From positions 1 to 64,000 of the forward strand of contig CBDHGK010000023.1 in the NCBI GenBank assembly GCA_965263045.1: a stretch of DNA of 64,000 bases. Reading direction: 5' to 3'. Below, one piece after another: positions 1 through 7,209 of this stretch. Origin of the DNA: G963664115 sp965263045. Lineage in GTDB: Bacteria > Acidobacteriota > Terriglobia > 20CM-2-55-15. The notes beneath the pieces are model-generated. The model made no database searches. It was not told the DNA's origin and saw nothing but the letters and a program-made list of their open reading frames with translations. The position numbers and the translations under genes are program-made. Each line of letters opens with the position of its first letter. The stretch's first letter is position 1.

Positions 1-270
1 TATTCCCCAGCGTCCCTCCACCTTGGCGTATCCAATATCACGATGCCAATAGTGGCCATCATGACTCTCGTTCCCCGACAACTGATGCCAGGTTGCAACG
101 TGTGGATTTATTGAGTTGAGAGGCTTCTCAAAGGTGTCAATGACCTTCTTCAGATCTCCGGCCGCGGAAACGAGTTCGTCTGAAGACACGACGAGATTTT
201 TGAAGGAGGTGGTGATTCTGTCGGTAGGCGGTGTTTTGTCCTGTCCCGCACGCGGGCCTTTAGTATCCAT
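1..270 (-). CDS. hypothetical protein, 3' end beyond window
   Basis: An open frame runs from an ATG at 270 to the window edge (90 codons visible, no stop). An AGGAG Shine-Dalgarno sits 10 bases upstream, which supports this start. The visible part has no signal peptide or membrane segment; its end is rich in Trp, His and Gly (GHYWHRDIGYAKVEGRWGI). I do not recognise the family. It is the last visible gene in this direction and is separated from the yafQ-like gene by about 180 bases. Confidence 0.6.
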   Translation of the reverse strand, partial: MDTKGPRAGQDKTPPTDRITTSFKNLVVSSDELVSAAGDLKKVIDTFEKPLNSINPHVATWHQLSGNESHDGHYWHRDIGYAKVEGRWGI

Positions 271-450
271 GTGGAGTACACTCCTGTTTTAAATTCGGAT
301 CGATATCGGTGCAAGCACACTCGATCCAATCTCGCTATTACCACATGTGGCCCGGGGGGTTCCACGCACCCGGAGCCATAACACACAGATCACCATCTTT
401 ATCGTGCTATATACCAACGCGCATAGATGGCAGATATACGCGACCGCTAA

Positions 451-717
451 TCAATCGAACAAATCGGTATGGGTTCCGGTCCGAACCAGGATGAGAGTAT
501 CGTCCTCCTGGTCCCATACCAACAGCCAGTCCGGTTCGATGTGACATTCCCAGCAAGGAGACCAGTCCCCGGCTAACCGATGCTGCCGATGCCGCGGGTC
601 GAGAGGCTGATTCGACAGGAGCCGCTCCACGACACTCCAGAGCTTGTCGAGATTCTTGCCGCGCTTCCTGTCACGCTTGAGATCCTTCTCGAATCGCTTC
701 GTGGTGAGTAGGCGCAT
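451..717 (-). CDS. yafQ: YafQ/RelE-type mRNA interferase toxin
   Basis: A protein of about 88 residues of the RelE/ParE toxin superfamily, closest to YafQ, a ribosome-dependent mRNA endonuclease. Supporting features are the basic N-terminal helices (KRFEKDLKRDRKRGKN), the HRLAGDW strand turn, the CHIEPDWLLVW strand and a final LVRTGTHTDLF segment; the late His and Phe match catalytic positions of YafQ. It lies directly downstream of a DinJ/RelB-like antitoxin, with translation coupled. An upstream TTG at 726 overlapping the antitoxin stop is an alternative start; I chose the ATG at 717. The pair would act as an addiction module that stabilises the mobile DNA. Confidence 0.88.
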   Translation of the reverse strand: MRLLTTKRFEKDLKRDRKRGKNLDKLWSVVERLLSNQPLDPRHRQHRLAGDWSPCWECHIEPDWLLVWDQEDDTLILVRTGTHTDLFD

Positions 718-722
718 TGGGA

Positions 723-980
723 TCAACCGTGCCTGGCTTTCATATCCTCCAAGTCGGCGTATTCGGTGAGTTCTTCTCTTGCGCGAGCCTGCCGTAGCGC
801 TTCGATGGTCTCGGCATTGGGAATCTTCACAGCGAACGGCAAACCGCGATGCAGGGTTACCTGTCGATAAAACAGCGTGATCGCTTCGGTTGGCGACAAA
901 CCGAGCCCTGAGAAGACCTCTTCGGCTTGGCTCTTCAACTCTGGTTCAACGCGGGCACGGATCATTTTGGTCTTGGCCAT
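723..980 (-). CDS. dinJ: DinJ/RelB-type antitoxin
   Basis: An 85-residue ribbon-helix-helix antitoxin. The N-terminal strand MIRARVEPELKSQAEEVF followed by GLSPTEAITLFYRQV is the classic RelB/DinJ arrangement, and the acidic C-terminal half (EELTEYADLEDM) is the usual toxin-binding segment. The ATG at 980 starts the conserved strand; a longer frame to 1040 adds residues that fit no antitoxin. It should bind YafQ, encoded immediately downstream, and repress the shared promoter, which lies between 980 and about 1060. Confidence 0.88.
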   Translation of the reverse strand: MAKTKMIRARVEPELKSQAEEVFSGLGLSPTEAITLFYRQVTLHRGLPFAVKIPNAETIEALRQARAREELTEYADLEDMKARHG

Positions 981-1206
981 TTTGGGCCCCCCTCCCTGTC
1001 TTGTTCGTTGACAATGTACCACAAACGGGGAACATATCACGTTGAAGCGCCCGATCCGGCGGTTCAGCGGGACTGATGCAGCGAAGGCGCTCCCGTCCTT
1101 GAAGTGCCCTGCAGGAAGGCGGGGAGAGAATCCCCTTTCACAGCGTTTTGTACCGGTCCCTCCGTTCCGATCCAGTTAGATCAGAACAGCCTTCCCGGTT
1201 CAGCTG

Positions 1207-1258
1207 TCAGGGGTGGGCCAATTCAAACGATCAAAGTGAGCCAATTCAGAGTAGCGAA
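1207..1258. repeat. relic of an IS21-type terminus
   Basis: Two near-identical 11-base words, GGGCCAATTCA at 1215-1225 and GAGCCAATTCA at 1238-1248, lie 23 bases apart behind CAGGGGTGGG. Tandem transposase-binding words of this spacing at an element tip are typical of IS21-family ends. The CAGGGGTGGG word also occurs at the inner right end of the IS21 copy near 6297. No transposase gene accompanies it, so it is probably a deletion remnant. Confidence 0.4.
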
Positions 1259-1269
1259 ATCACCCTAGG

Positions 1270-1545
1270 TCACCTGCGTCGGTGAATCTTACGTGTCCGG
1301 TGTCCGGTGGTTATCACTGTGCCGTCTGCCGCTACGACGACGTAGGGAGGGTCGGGCCGCTCGAAGTTTTGCTGCACGGTCTTTAGGAGTTTCAGGATTT
1401 CCCGGCGCTCTCGTTTGTTTGCGATCCAGATTTCGGAGTTTTCCCGGCTTTTGAACGAATGTCCGAATCTCTGGACCAGCAGCATTGAAAGATCCTGAAT
1501 GCCGCGCGACCGCCAGCGCGATTCTGCATGTTTACTTAATTGCAT
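1270..1545 (-). CDS. small conserved protein, DUF4258-like
   Basis: A 91-residue basic protein. It begins SKHAESRWRSRGI and ends VVAADGTVITTGHRTRKIHRR, an arrangement seen in small DUF4258-like proteins, some of which are suspected toxin-like RNases. The function here is unproven. A strong GGAGG lies 9 bases before the ATG at 1545. It starts 12 bases after the stop of the EXLDI-like gene, so the two form one operon, possibly a two-component regulatory or toxin-antitoxin pair. Assignment rests on motif resemblance only. Confidence 0.55.
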   Translation of the reverse strand: MQLSKHAESRWRSRGIQDLSMLLVQRFGHSFKSRENSEIWIANKRERREILKLLKTVQQNFERPDPPYVVVAADGTVITTGHRTRKIHRRR

Positions 1546-1557
1546 CGGTGTGTCCTC

Positions 1558-2175
1558 CTAGTCAATTCGGACAATCATTTCAGCTCCGAGAGCATCAGAG
1601 ATTTCCTTCAGGAAATTCAAGTCATACGCTTTCCGTTCTACCTCCGGTTCCTCACTTCCTTGCTCTCCTCTTTCGGTTCTGGTTCTGAAGGGGGGTACCG
1701 CTAACGCCTTCTCCTCATGATCGTCCACCCACCAAAAAGTCTCGAGCGCTGCTGGGTCGTCGCGCAGTGTTTGGAAATCGGAGTAAACCAGGCACGTCGC
1801 TCCGTGTATAGAGCTGTCGAAATCTCTGTATACGACCAGTCTTCCGTCTCTCATCTCGTAGACTTCCACCACTGGATTTGTGCTCAAATACTGTCCCCCA
1901 TCTTCTGTGCTGGCCAACAATCGACCAGTGAAGGCAACCTTGTAGTCCCGTCCTACTGGGTCCCTGGGGTGCCAACGACTGTGTTCGTTGCCTCCGATCC
2001 ACAGTTCGATTTCAGCAAACTCCTTGCCACTTTTCATGGTTTCATGTTTTTCCTTGTCGGCCACCCACTTGGCAAGCAATTGCATGATGACTTCTGAAAG
2101 CTTCTGATGCCCGGCCAGACGACCGGCTTTTTCCCAAAGCTGTTGATCCTTGACATAAAGTGTTTTCGTTGCCAT
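1558..2175 (-). CDS. EXLDI-family-like protein
   Basis: A 205-residue protein. The N-terminus (KTLYVKDQQLWEKAGRLAG, then a helix ending in LLAKWV) resembles a ribbon-helix-helix-type DNA-binding start. The middle has FAEIELWIGG and VAFTGRLLAS, and the C-terminus ends EISDALGAEMIVRID. This order matches my memory of the EXLDI family, small proteins whose C-terminus is often a variant of E-x-L-D-I. The start at 2175 lacks a clear Shine-Dalgarno. It precedes the DUF4258-like gene by 12 bases. Function unknown; a transcriptional or antitoxin role is an inference. Confidence 0.5.
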   Translation of the reverse strand: MATKTLYVKDQQLWEKAGRLAGHQKLSEVIMQLLAKWVADKEKHETMKSGKEFAEIELWIGGNEHSRWHPRDPVGRDYKVAFTGRLLASTEDGGQYLSTNPVVEVYEMRDGRLVVYRDFDSSIHGATCLVYSDFQTLRDDPAALETFWWVDDHEEKALAVPPFRTRTERGEQGSEEPEVERKAYDLNFLKEISDALGAEMIVRID

Positions 2176-2192
2176 ATAAACATGTTATAGAA

Positions 2193-2471
2193 ATGTCAAG
2201 ACTTTTTCCGTATCCGCAGGCGATTTCGGCCCTGCCGACGATCCTTGTGGAAGGCTACACCGGAGGGCTGTATCTGGAGTGGCTTCAGCGGGACCTTCCG
2301 TCAGTGCCTGTAGTCGAGGTCCGGGACTGCTGCGGGGCCAGGATGGTCGCGCCACAGGCGATCGCTCTCAGGAACCAGGGGTGGCTCTATGTCGCGGTCT
2401 TTGATTCACGGGGGCAGCTTAAGAGCCGCCGGTCATGCGACCTGATCAGGCCAGACAACGGTCGACCCTAG
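2193..2471 (+). CDS. possible small hypothetical protein
   Basis: A 92-residue frame divergent from the EXLDI-like gene. It reads like protein (VEGYTGGLYLEWLQRD, then a hydrophobic WLYVAVFDSRG segment) but matches no family I recognise and has no obvious ribosome binding site. It may be a remnant or a chance frame. Confidence 0.3.
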   Translation: MSRLFPYPQAISALPTILVEGYTGGLYLEWLQRDLPSVPVVEVRDCCGARMVAPQAIALRNQGWLYVAVFDSRGQLKSRRSCDLIRPDNGRP

Positions 2472-2568
2472 GAGTCTGTTTGAATGGGGCAGGATCGGGG
2501 GCGCGTGCGCGTGCGCCAAATGCATGCCTGCTGCAGGAAAGAGGGTTTGCAGGACGGGCCGGCATTTG

Positions 2569-3477
2569 CTAACCGGCGGTTCTCTCGCAGAAGTCAATGA
2601 ATGTCCGAACGCGATCCGACATGATATTTCTATTGTCGAACGCGAAGTCGCTCATGTCATCGGGAGAAAGACATCGCAAGTGCGCGTCACCTTTGCCGTA
2701 GTACTGGCCTTGGGTCGTGAATAGGAACCACTCGCACGGATTGTCCCGGTCGTGCTTAAACTCGTCTACGTTAAGAGCTGCGTTTCCCTGCTTTACCTGC
2801 ACATTTGCTCGCCTCCCGTCCACGGTTTTCAAGACGAACTCGGTTTTCCCCGTATCGCGCTTGCACGAGCTTGGGATGAGCCTGAAGCCATGCTTCTCCT
2901 GCAAGTAGATCCCGACAATGTCCTCGCAATCATCCGGTGAAATCAGGGAAAACAAGTTCGGATTATCTTCGTTTCCATGCAAGTCGTAGACGCCGCGCCC
3001 ACTCAATAGGTTGAATTTGATTTTGGAATACAGAGAGGATGTCTCGTCGTATACGCGTTGAACGGTTGCCCTGGGACGAAAGCTGTTGACGACCCTTCCA
3101 GGGACGGAATCCACACCGCCAACTCGGAACCATTCGCAGGGTCTTACGTTCACAATATCGGCACCCCGATATTCGTCCGTCGAACGGTACTCCCAATCGC
3201 CGTCAATCCTGCCTAGGTAGTAGTTGGCGTTTTCGTCTCGTGTCCAGCAAAGGTCGTCAAAGGTCATTTGGATGATCGCGTTGGCGGCAGTCCGCCAGCC
3301 CTTGCGGCGATCTCGGTATTCGTCTTCGGCCAAGGCGCAATAGGTGTTCCACTCCATCGGCCCATTGGCATCTACCGGCCAGCCGATTCCAAGTATGCCC
3401 TTGTCGAAACAGAATTTCCTTGGGTCTATGTCCTCGGCTGAGTCCGGCTTGATGTTCAGTCGCCAAATGGTGCTCAT
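2569..3477 (-). CDS. putative nuclease of defence type, PD-(D/E)XK-like C-terminus
   Basis: A 302-residue protein. Its N-terminus (IWRLNIKPDSAEDIDPRKFC, then KGILGIGWPV) has the look of EVE/PUA-like modified-base-reader domains found in type IV restriction proteins. Around residues 190-235 EDIVGIYLQEKHGF is followed by TEFVLKT and VQVKQGN, compatible with the E, D/E and Q-x-K of a Mrr-like nuclease core. The ATG at 3477 is preferred over an upstream start because the IWRLNI strand begins there and AAAGAGAGAGA precedes it. It stands alone between the EXLDI pair and an IS21 insertion. A stand-alone restriction role is inferred. Confidence 0.45.
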   Translation of the reverse strand: MSTIWRLNIKPDSAEDIDPRKFCFDKGILGIGWPVDANGPMEWNTYCALAEDEYRDRRKGWRTAANAIIQMTFDDLCWTRDENANYYLGRIDGDWEYRSTDEYRGADIVNVRPCEWFRVGGVDSVPGRVVNSFRPRATVQRVYDETSSLYSKIKFNLLSGRGVYDLHGNEDNPNLFSLISPDDCEDIVGIYLQEKHGFRLIPSSCKRDTGKTEFVLKTVDGRRANVQVKQGNAALNVDEFKHDRDNPCEWFLFTTQGQYYGKGDAHLRCLSPDDMSDFAFDNRNIMSDRVRTFIDFCERTAG

Positions 3478-3587
3478 ATTAATTCTCTCTCTTTTTGGTG
3501 TTTCAGACAGGCTTGTCGGACAAGTGTTCAAGGTGTCTTAAATCGAGTTGTTCAAGATCGAAGTGACTGATTCTCCATCTGCCCGAT

Positions 3588-3750
3588 TTAACGCCCGACA
3601 GCAGGGGCGTGTTCCGCAATGATGGCTCTCGCCTGCTTCGTTAGAAGTTCCTTCTCCTTGGGCGTAAAGCGCCTATCTCCGCTAACCCATTGTTTATTAT
3701 GGGCATGAGCCGCAGTGGTGTTAAAAATTACTCTAAGCGAGTCGCTTTGA
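3588..3750 (-). pseudogene. 3' fragment of a gene cut by IS21
   Basis: An open frame enters from the left IS21 end and stops at 3588, giving about 54 residues including HAHNKQWVSGDRRFTPKEKE and ending AEHAPAVGR. The codon pattern reads like real protein, but there is no start because IS21 sits where the 5' part should be. The missing half was not found beyond the right IS21 end near 6360. Family not recognised. Confidence 0.45.
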
Positions 3751-3919
3751 CAACGTAAAAAGGACCCACCCCCTGGTTAATGGTTTGTAAGCGATTCCGC
3801 CGTCGAGGCTGTGGGGAGTGTGGGAGCCGAAGGCTTCCAAGCCACCGTGGGAGCGCGCTGGCTTTGCAGCGGGTTCCCATGGGGGCGGCACTTTCCACAG
3901 CCCGCCGCGCCCGCGGTTT

Positions 3920-4711
3920 TCACGCGGATCCTCCGGTGGACCGGGGTTTGTTCTTCCGTTTGCTAGCGGCGCCGAGACTGTCGGTAAACCGGATACTTTC
4001 CCACTCGAACTGGTGAATGGCGCAGTGATGGGTCAGCCGGTCCCGCAGGGCTGCGGTCAGTGCGGCGTCACCGAAGACGCTGGTCCACTGTGCAAACGGC
4101 AAGTTCGATGTGACGATCAGCGAACCCTTTTCGTAGCGGTCCGAGAAGACCTGAAACAGCAACTGCGCCCCCTCGGCCGAGAACGGGATATAGCCGACTT
4201 CGTCCACGATGAGCAGCTCGAAGCGGGCCAGCTTCGCCAGGTGCCGCTTCAGTTGCCGTTCCTCGCGCGACTCGATCAAGGTGTTGACCAGCCCGGCTGC
4301 CGTGGTGAACCCGACGCGGTAGCCCCTCCGGCAGGCTTCCACACCCAGCACCGTGGCGGCATGGGTTTTACCGGTTCCGTGCTTGCCCAACAGGACGACG
4401 TTCTCGTGCCGGGTAATGTAGCCGCACTCGGCATAGTCGCGAACCTGGACCGCATCGAGCACTGGCCACTTCTTCAGGTCCGTGGTCTCCAGGGTCTTGA
4501 GCAGTGGGAACCGGGCCTCCCGCAGTCGCCGCTGGACCTGATTGGCTTGCCGCTGCGCCAGCTCGCGGCTGGCCAGAGCCAATAGAAAGCCGGTGTGCCC
4601 CTCGCCGGCCTCTTTAGCCTGTCGGGCGTGTTCCCGCCACTCCCGCACCATGGCCGGAAGCCGGAGTTGCCGCAGTGCGTCGTCGAGAACGATCTCCTGA
4701 CCCGGACTCAT
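3920..4711 (-). CDS. istB: IS21 helper ATPase IstB
   Basis: A 263-residue AAA+ ATPase that helps the IstA transposase choose and bend target DNA. Walker A is GKHGTGKTHAA (about residues 108-118) and Walker B is LLIVDEVGYIPF; IVTSNLPFAQW is the sensor-type strand. Length is usual for IstB. Its ATG at 4711 overlaps the istA stop by four bases, so the two are translationally coupled. Confidence 0.93.
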   Translation of the reverse strand: MSPGQEIVLDDALRQLRLPAMVREWREHARQAKEAGEGHTGFLLALASRELAQRQANQVQRRLREARFPLLKTLETTDLKKWPVLDAVQVRDYAECGYITRHENVVLLGKHGTGKTHAATVLGVEACRRGYRVGFTTAAGLVNTLIESREERQLKRHLAKLARFELLIVDEVGYIPFSAEGAQLLFQVFSDRYEKGSLIVTSNLPFAQWTSVFGDAALTAALRDRLTHHCAIHQFEWESIRFTDSLGAASKRKNKPRSTGGSA

Positions 4712-6231
4712 CGCACACCCCCAGCCAGGAGACGGTCATATTGATCCAGATCGGCCCGGGCGATCGTCAGATCGGTGATACCGGGCATCAACCCGGACTC
4801 GAGCGGTGCATGGGATCGAGTCGGCGTGTCCTCCCGCATCAGAATGTGCCGCACCGCTTCCAACTCGATACAGTGGGCATCGAGCGCTTCCTGGATGGCC
4901 GATGACACCCGATCCAGATCCCAGTCCTGGTGGAGTTGCAGGATGCCGATGAACTCCCGGGTGCCCCGGCTGTATCCATGCCGATCCCGCAACCGCTCCA
5001 GCGCGGTCTCATATTGGGTCGGCCATTGATCCCGCCACTGCCGGATCGGCCGGGCGCTCTCAAACGAGGCCACCTTCCGCCGGATCAACTCCAGGTAGTG
5101 CAACGGATCAATCCGCCAGTCGCTATGACCGAAGGCGCGGTCATGTTCGGCCACCTTCTTCTGGTCCGCGTAAAAGCTCACCCGGTCACAGCCGGTATGG
5201 GCCCAGAGCCGGCGTCCCACATATGCGGTCGGCACCGAATACCGGTTCTGATCCACCTGGGCCGTCTGGTACGGGCTGATCCGCACACCCACCACCTTCG
5301 TGTTCTCGAATCGGGTGCCCGGCAGCGCCAGCAGGTACGCGCGTTCTGCTCCATGGCGTTCCCCGATCGTCCGATCGTCGGACCGACCGCCGATCCTCCG
5401 GTGGTCGTCGGCGCCGCAGCGTTCCAGCAACTGCGCGTTCAACTCGTCGAAGTCGGTCACCTCGGGAACCGGCACCAGGAAGTTTCTCCGTGCGAAGCCG
5501 ACCAGTCCCTCGACCCCGCCTTTCTCCTGGCCCCGCGCCGGATTGCAGAACCGTGCTTCAAACGTGTAGTGCGCACGAAACGCTGTGAACCGCGTCTGTT
5601 CAACCCGGCCCTTCCCGCGCAGAATCTGTTTCACGGCGGTTTTCAGGTTATCGAACACTAACGTCGGGAAGACGCCTCCGTACCAGTCGAACCCACGGAT
5701 GTGACCGTCCAGGAACATCTCCTGCCGTTCCCACGGATAGGCCCGCACAAACGCCTTGCCCGAGTACCGAGATCTCATGCAGAACAACTTGACCTGACGG
5801 TCTTGACCGTTCATCCGGACCCAGGCCGTACCCCAGTCCACCTCGGCTTCACGGGCGTGTTCCGGGTCCAACGGCACCACAGCACCGGTCTGGTTCCAGC
5901 CCAACCGTGTCTTCCGTTCCCGAACCCAGCGGCGTACCGTCGGCTCGGCTCCGGTAAATTCATGCTCCTCCACCAGACGTTGCCACACCCGGTGCGCGGT
6001 GTGGCGTTGCTTGACTGGCTGGTCCCGGTCCGCCTGGAGCCAGGCATCTACGATCCCGGCGACCGGGTCCATCACCGGACAGGCTGGCTCCTTCTCTCGC
6101 CGATACTTGGGCTCCTGTCCGGCCAATACTTTCCGGACCGTCCGTCGCGTGTGCCCGGTCTCCCAGGCGATCTGTCGAATGCTTTTCTTGTAAACCCGAT
6201 GTGCAGTTCTGATCAACTCGTACTGATCCAT
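4708..6231 (-). CDS. istA: IS21 transposase IstA
   Basis: A 507-residue DDE transposase. The N-terminus (TAHRVYKKSIRQIAWETG) is a helix-turn-helix; the catalytic core shows EVDWGTAWV, then VFDNLKTAV, then GGVEGLVGFARRNFLVP, matching the D, D and E blocks of IstA. I chose the ATG at 6231 over a TTG at 6240. The frame is uninterrupted, so the element may be active with IstB. Confidence 0.93.
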   Translation of the reverse strand: MDQYELIRTAHRVYKKSIRQIAWETGHTRRTVRKVLAGQEPKYRREKEPACPVMDPVAGIVDAWLQADRDQPVKQRHTAHRVWQRLVEEHEFTGAEPTVRRWVRERKTRLGWNQTGAVVPLDPEHAREAEVDWGTAWVRMNGQDRQVKLFCMRSRYSGKAFVRAYPWERQEMFLDGHIRGFDWYGGVFPTLVFDNLKTAVKQILRGKGRVEQTRFTAFRAHYTFEARFCNPARGQEKGGVEGLVGFARRNFLVPVPEVTDFDELNAQLLERCGADDHRRIGGRSDDRTIGERHGAERAYLLALPGTRFENTKVVGVRISPYQTAQVDQNRYSVPTAYVGRRLWAHTGCDRVSFYADQKKVAEHDRAFGHSDWRIDPLHYLELIRRKVASFESARPIRQWRDQWPTQYETALERLRDRHGYSRGTREFIGILQLHQDWDLDRVSSAIQEALDAHCIELEAVRHILMREDTPTRSHAPLESGLMPGITDLTIARADLDQYDRLLAGGVR

Positions 6232-6472
6232 CCCTATCAATCCTCACCTCCCACTCGCGTGCCTGTTCATCCAGTTCACGCTTCGGGGGAGGCTATCAGG
6301 GGTGGGTCCCTTTTCCTCGATCAGAGCCCCGTTTGGTGGGTCCCTTTTACGTTATCGAAATCAAGCGAGGTCGCTGGTCCCGAAATCGGGCGTCGAGGCC
6401 GATGCGAGGGAGTGGACTGGCTTGGCTTTCGGGGTGGCCAAAAACCCCATCGCGCGAGTCTCTATTTTGGCC

Positions 6473-6715
6473 ATGACTGTGGCAGTCGTTCCCGAGACCT
6501 CGAAGGTCGTCGACTTCCTGGTGGAACAAGGTTGGGACGAGAAAGACGGCGGCAACGGGACATGGACCGTCACGCCCGCCGGGCGCTTCTGGTTCGAAAG
6601 CCTTGAGTACGGCGACGTCGTGACATTCTACGAATATGGGGGCGCGGTTTTCCTGTTCTACACTAGAACAAGCGCCGGCGGAAGATTACAGAACAAAACT
6701 GGACCTTTCCGCTAA
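6473..6715 (+). CDS. possible small hypothetical protein beside IS21
   Basis: An 80-residue frame from the ATG at 6473 with a coherent sequence (SKVVDFLVEQGWDEKDGGNG, WFESLEYGDVVTFYEYGG). It begins about 120 bases outside the right IS21 end and is not part of the element. There is no clear Shine-Dalgarno and no family match. It could be a fragment of the locus IS21 invaded. Confidence 0.35.
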   Translation: MTVAVVPETSKVVDFLVEQGWDEKDGGNGTWTVTPAGRFWFESLEYGDVVTFYEYGGAVFLFYTRTSAGGRLQNKTGPFR

Positions 6716-6905
6716 ACACTTGAATATATTCAACTTGTAACCGGACAGTACTGACTAGCTCCTGGAAAACACTAGGATTTCGTTCTATGGCTACTCGGAC
6801 CCAAAGTTCGAGCGCAAAGAATGCCCCTCCATCCAGGATGCTCTGAAGAAATTGTGCAAGAAAGGGGTGGGGTGGGGACGCGTCTCAGCCGCCTGAGCCC
6901 CTGAA

Positions 6906-7043
6906 TCACCGGCCTGATGATCTCAGCGCTCTCGGCCTTATGCGTGACCATATCATTAGGTTTAGCAGGTCGTAATATTGCTCTCCGTGCGTAAGCTGAC
7001 CAGTTATCAAATAGGCTCGTCGGTCTCGTTCCTTTTCCGGCAT
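6906..7043 (-). CDS. small hypothetical protein with strong ribosome binding site
   Basis: A 45-residue protein starting at the ATG at 7043, 8 bases after a strong AAAGGAGGAG. The sequence begins MPEKERDRRAYLITGQ. It follows the stop of the truncated gene at 7047 by four bases, so it was the second gene of an operon whose first gene lost its front half to IS1634. Function unknown. Confidence 0.5.
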   Translation of the reverse strand: MPEKERDRRAYLITGQLTHGEQYYDLLNLMIWSRIRPRALRSSGR

Positions 7044-7046
7044 CGC

Positions 7047-7142
7047 CTACTCCTCCTTTTTTAGATCTTTAGCCAGCATTTCGAGCGCATCAGGGCCTAA
7101 CCCATGTTTACCAAGCCGATTTGCAAAGCATTGATATATTAG
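7047..7142 (-). pseudogene. 3' fragment of a gene truncated at the IS1634 side
   Basis: The last 31 codons of a gene (FANRLGKHGLGPDALEMLAKDLKKEE) read out from the IS1634 side and end at 7047. A short related word (GGTAAACATGGG) recurs in inverted orientation at about 9233 on the other side of the element, so local rearrangement is possible. Family not recognised. Confidence 0.4.
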
Positions 7143-7209
7143 GCAGTTACGATGATTCAAAAGCGCAAGTGGCACTACAAATGCGCACAGAAGCGGGATA
7201 TGGGGGAGA

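Larger units (their letters stand above)
3755..6350 (-). mobile_element. IS21-family insertion sequence
   Basis: An element of about 2.6 kb with istA and istB on the minus strand. Matching ends are GTAAAAAGGACCCACC at 3755-3770 and its inverse GGTGGGTCCCTTTTAC at 6335-6350; the similarity extends about 5 bases further outward. A second copy of the GGTGGGTCCCTTTT word lies inside the right end at 6301-6314, as expected for IS21 multiple binding sites. It appears structurally complete. I could not define a convincing target duplication. Confidence 0.85.

Noticed and set aside
3818..6606. Long plus-strand frames antisense to istA and istB.
   Set aside because: Shadows of the IS21 genes, no ribosome binding sites, no recognisable domains.
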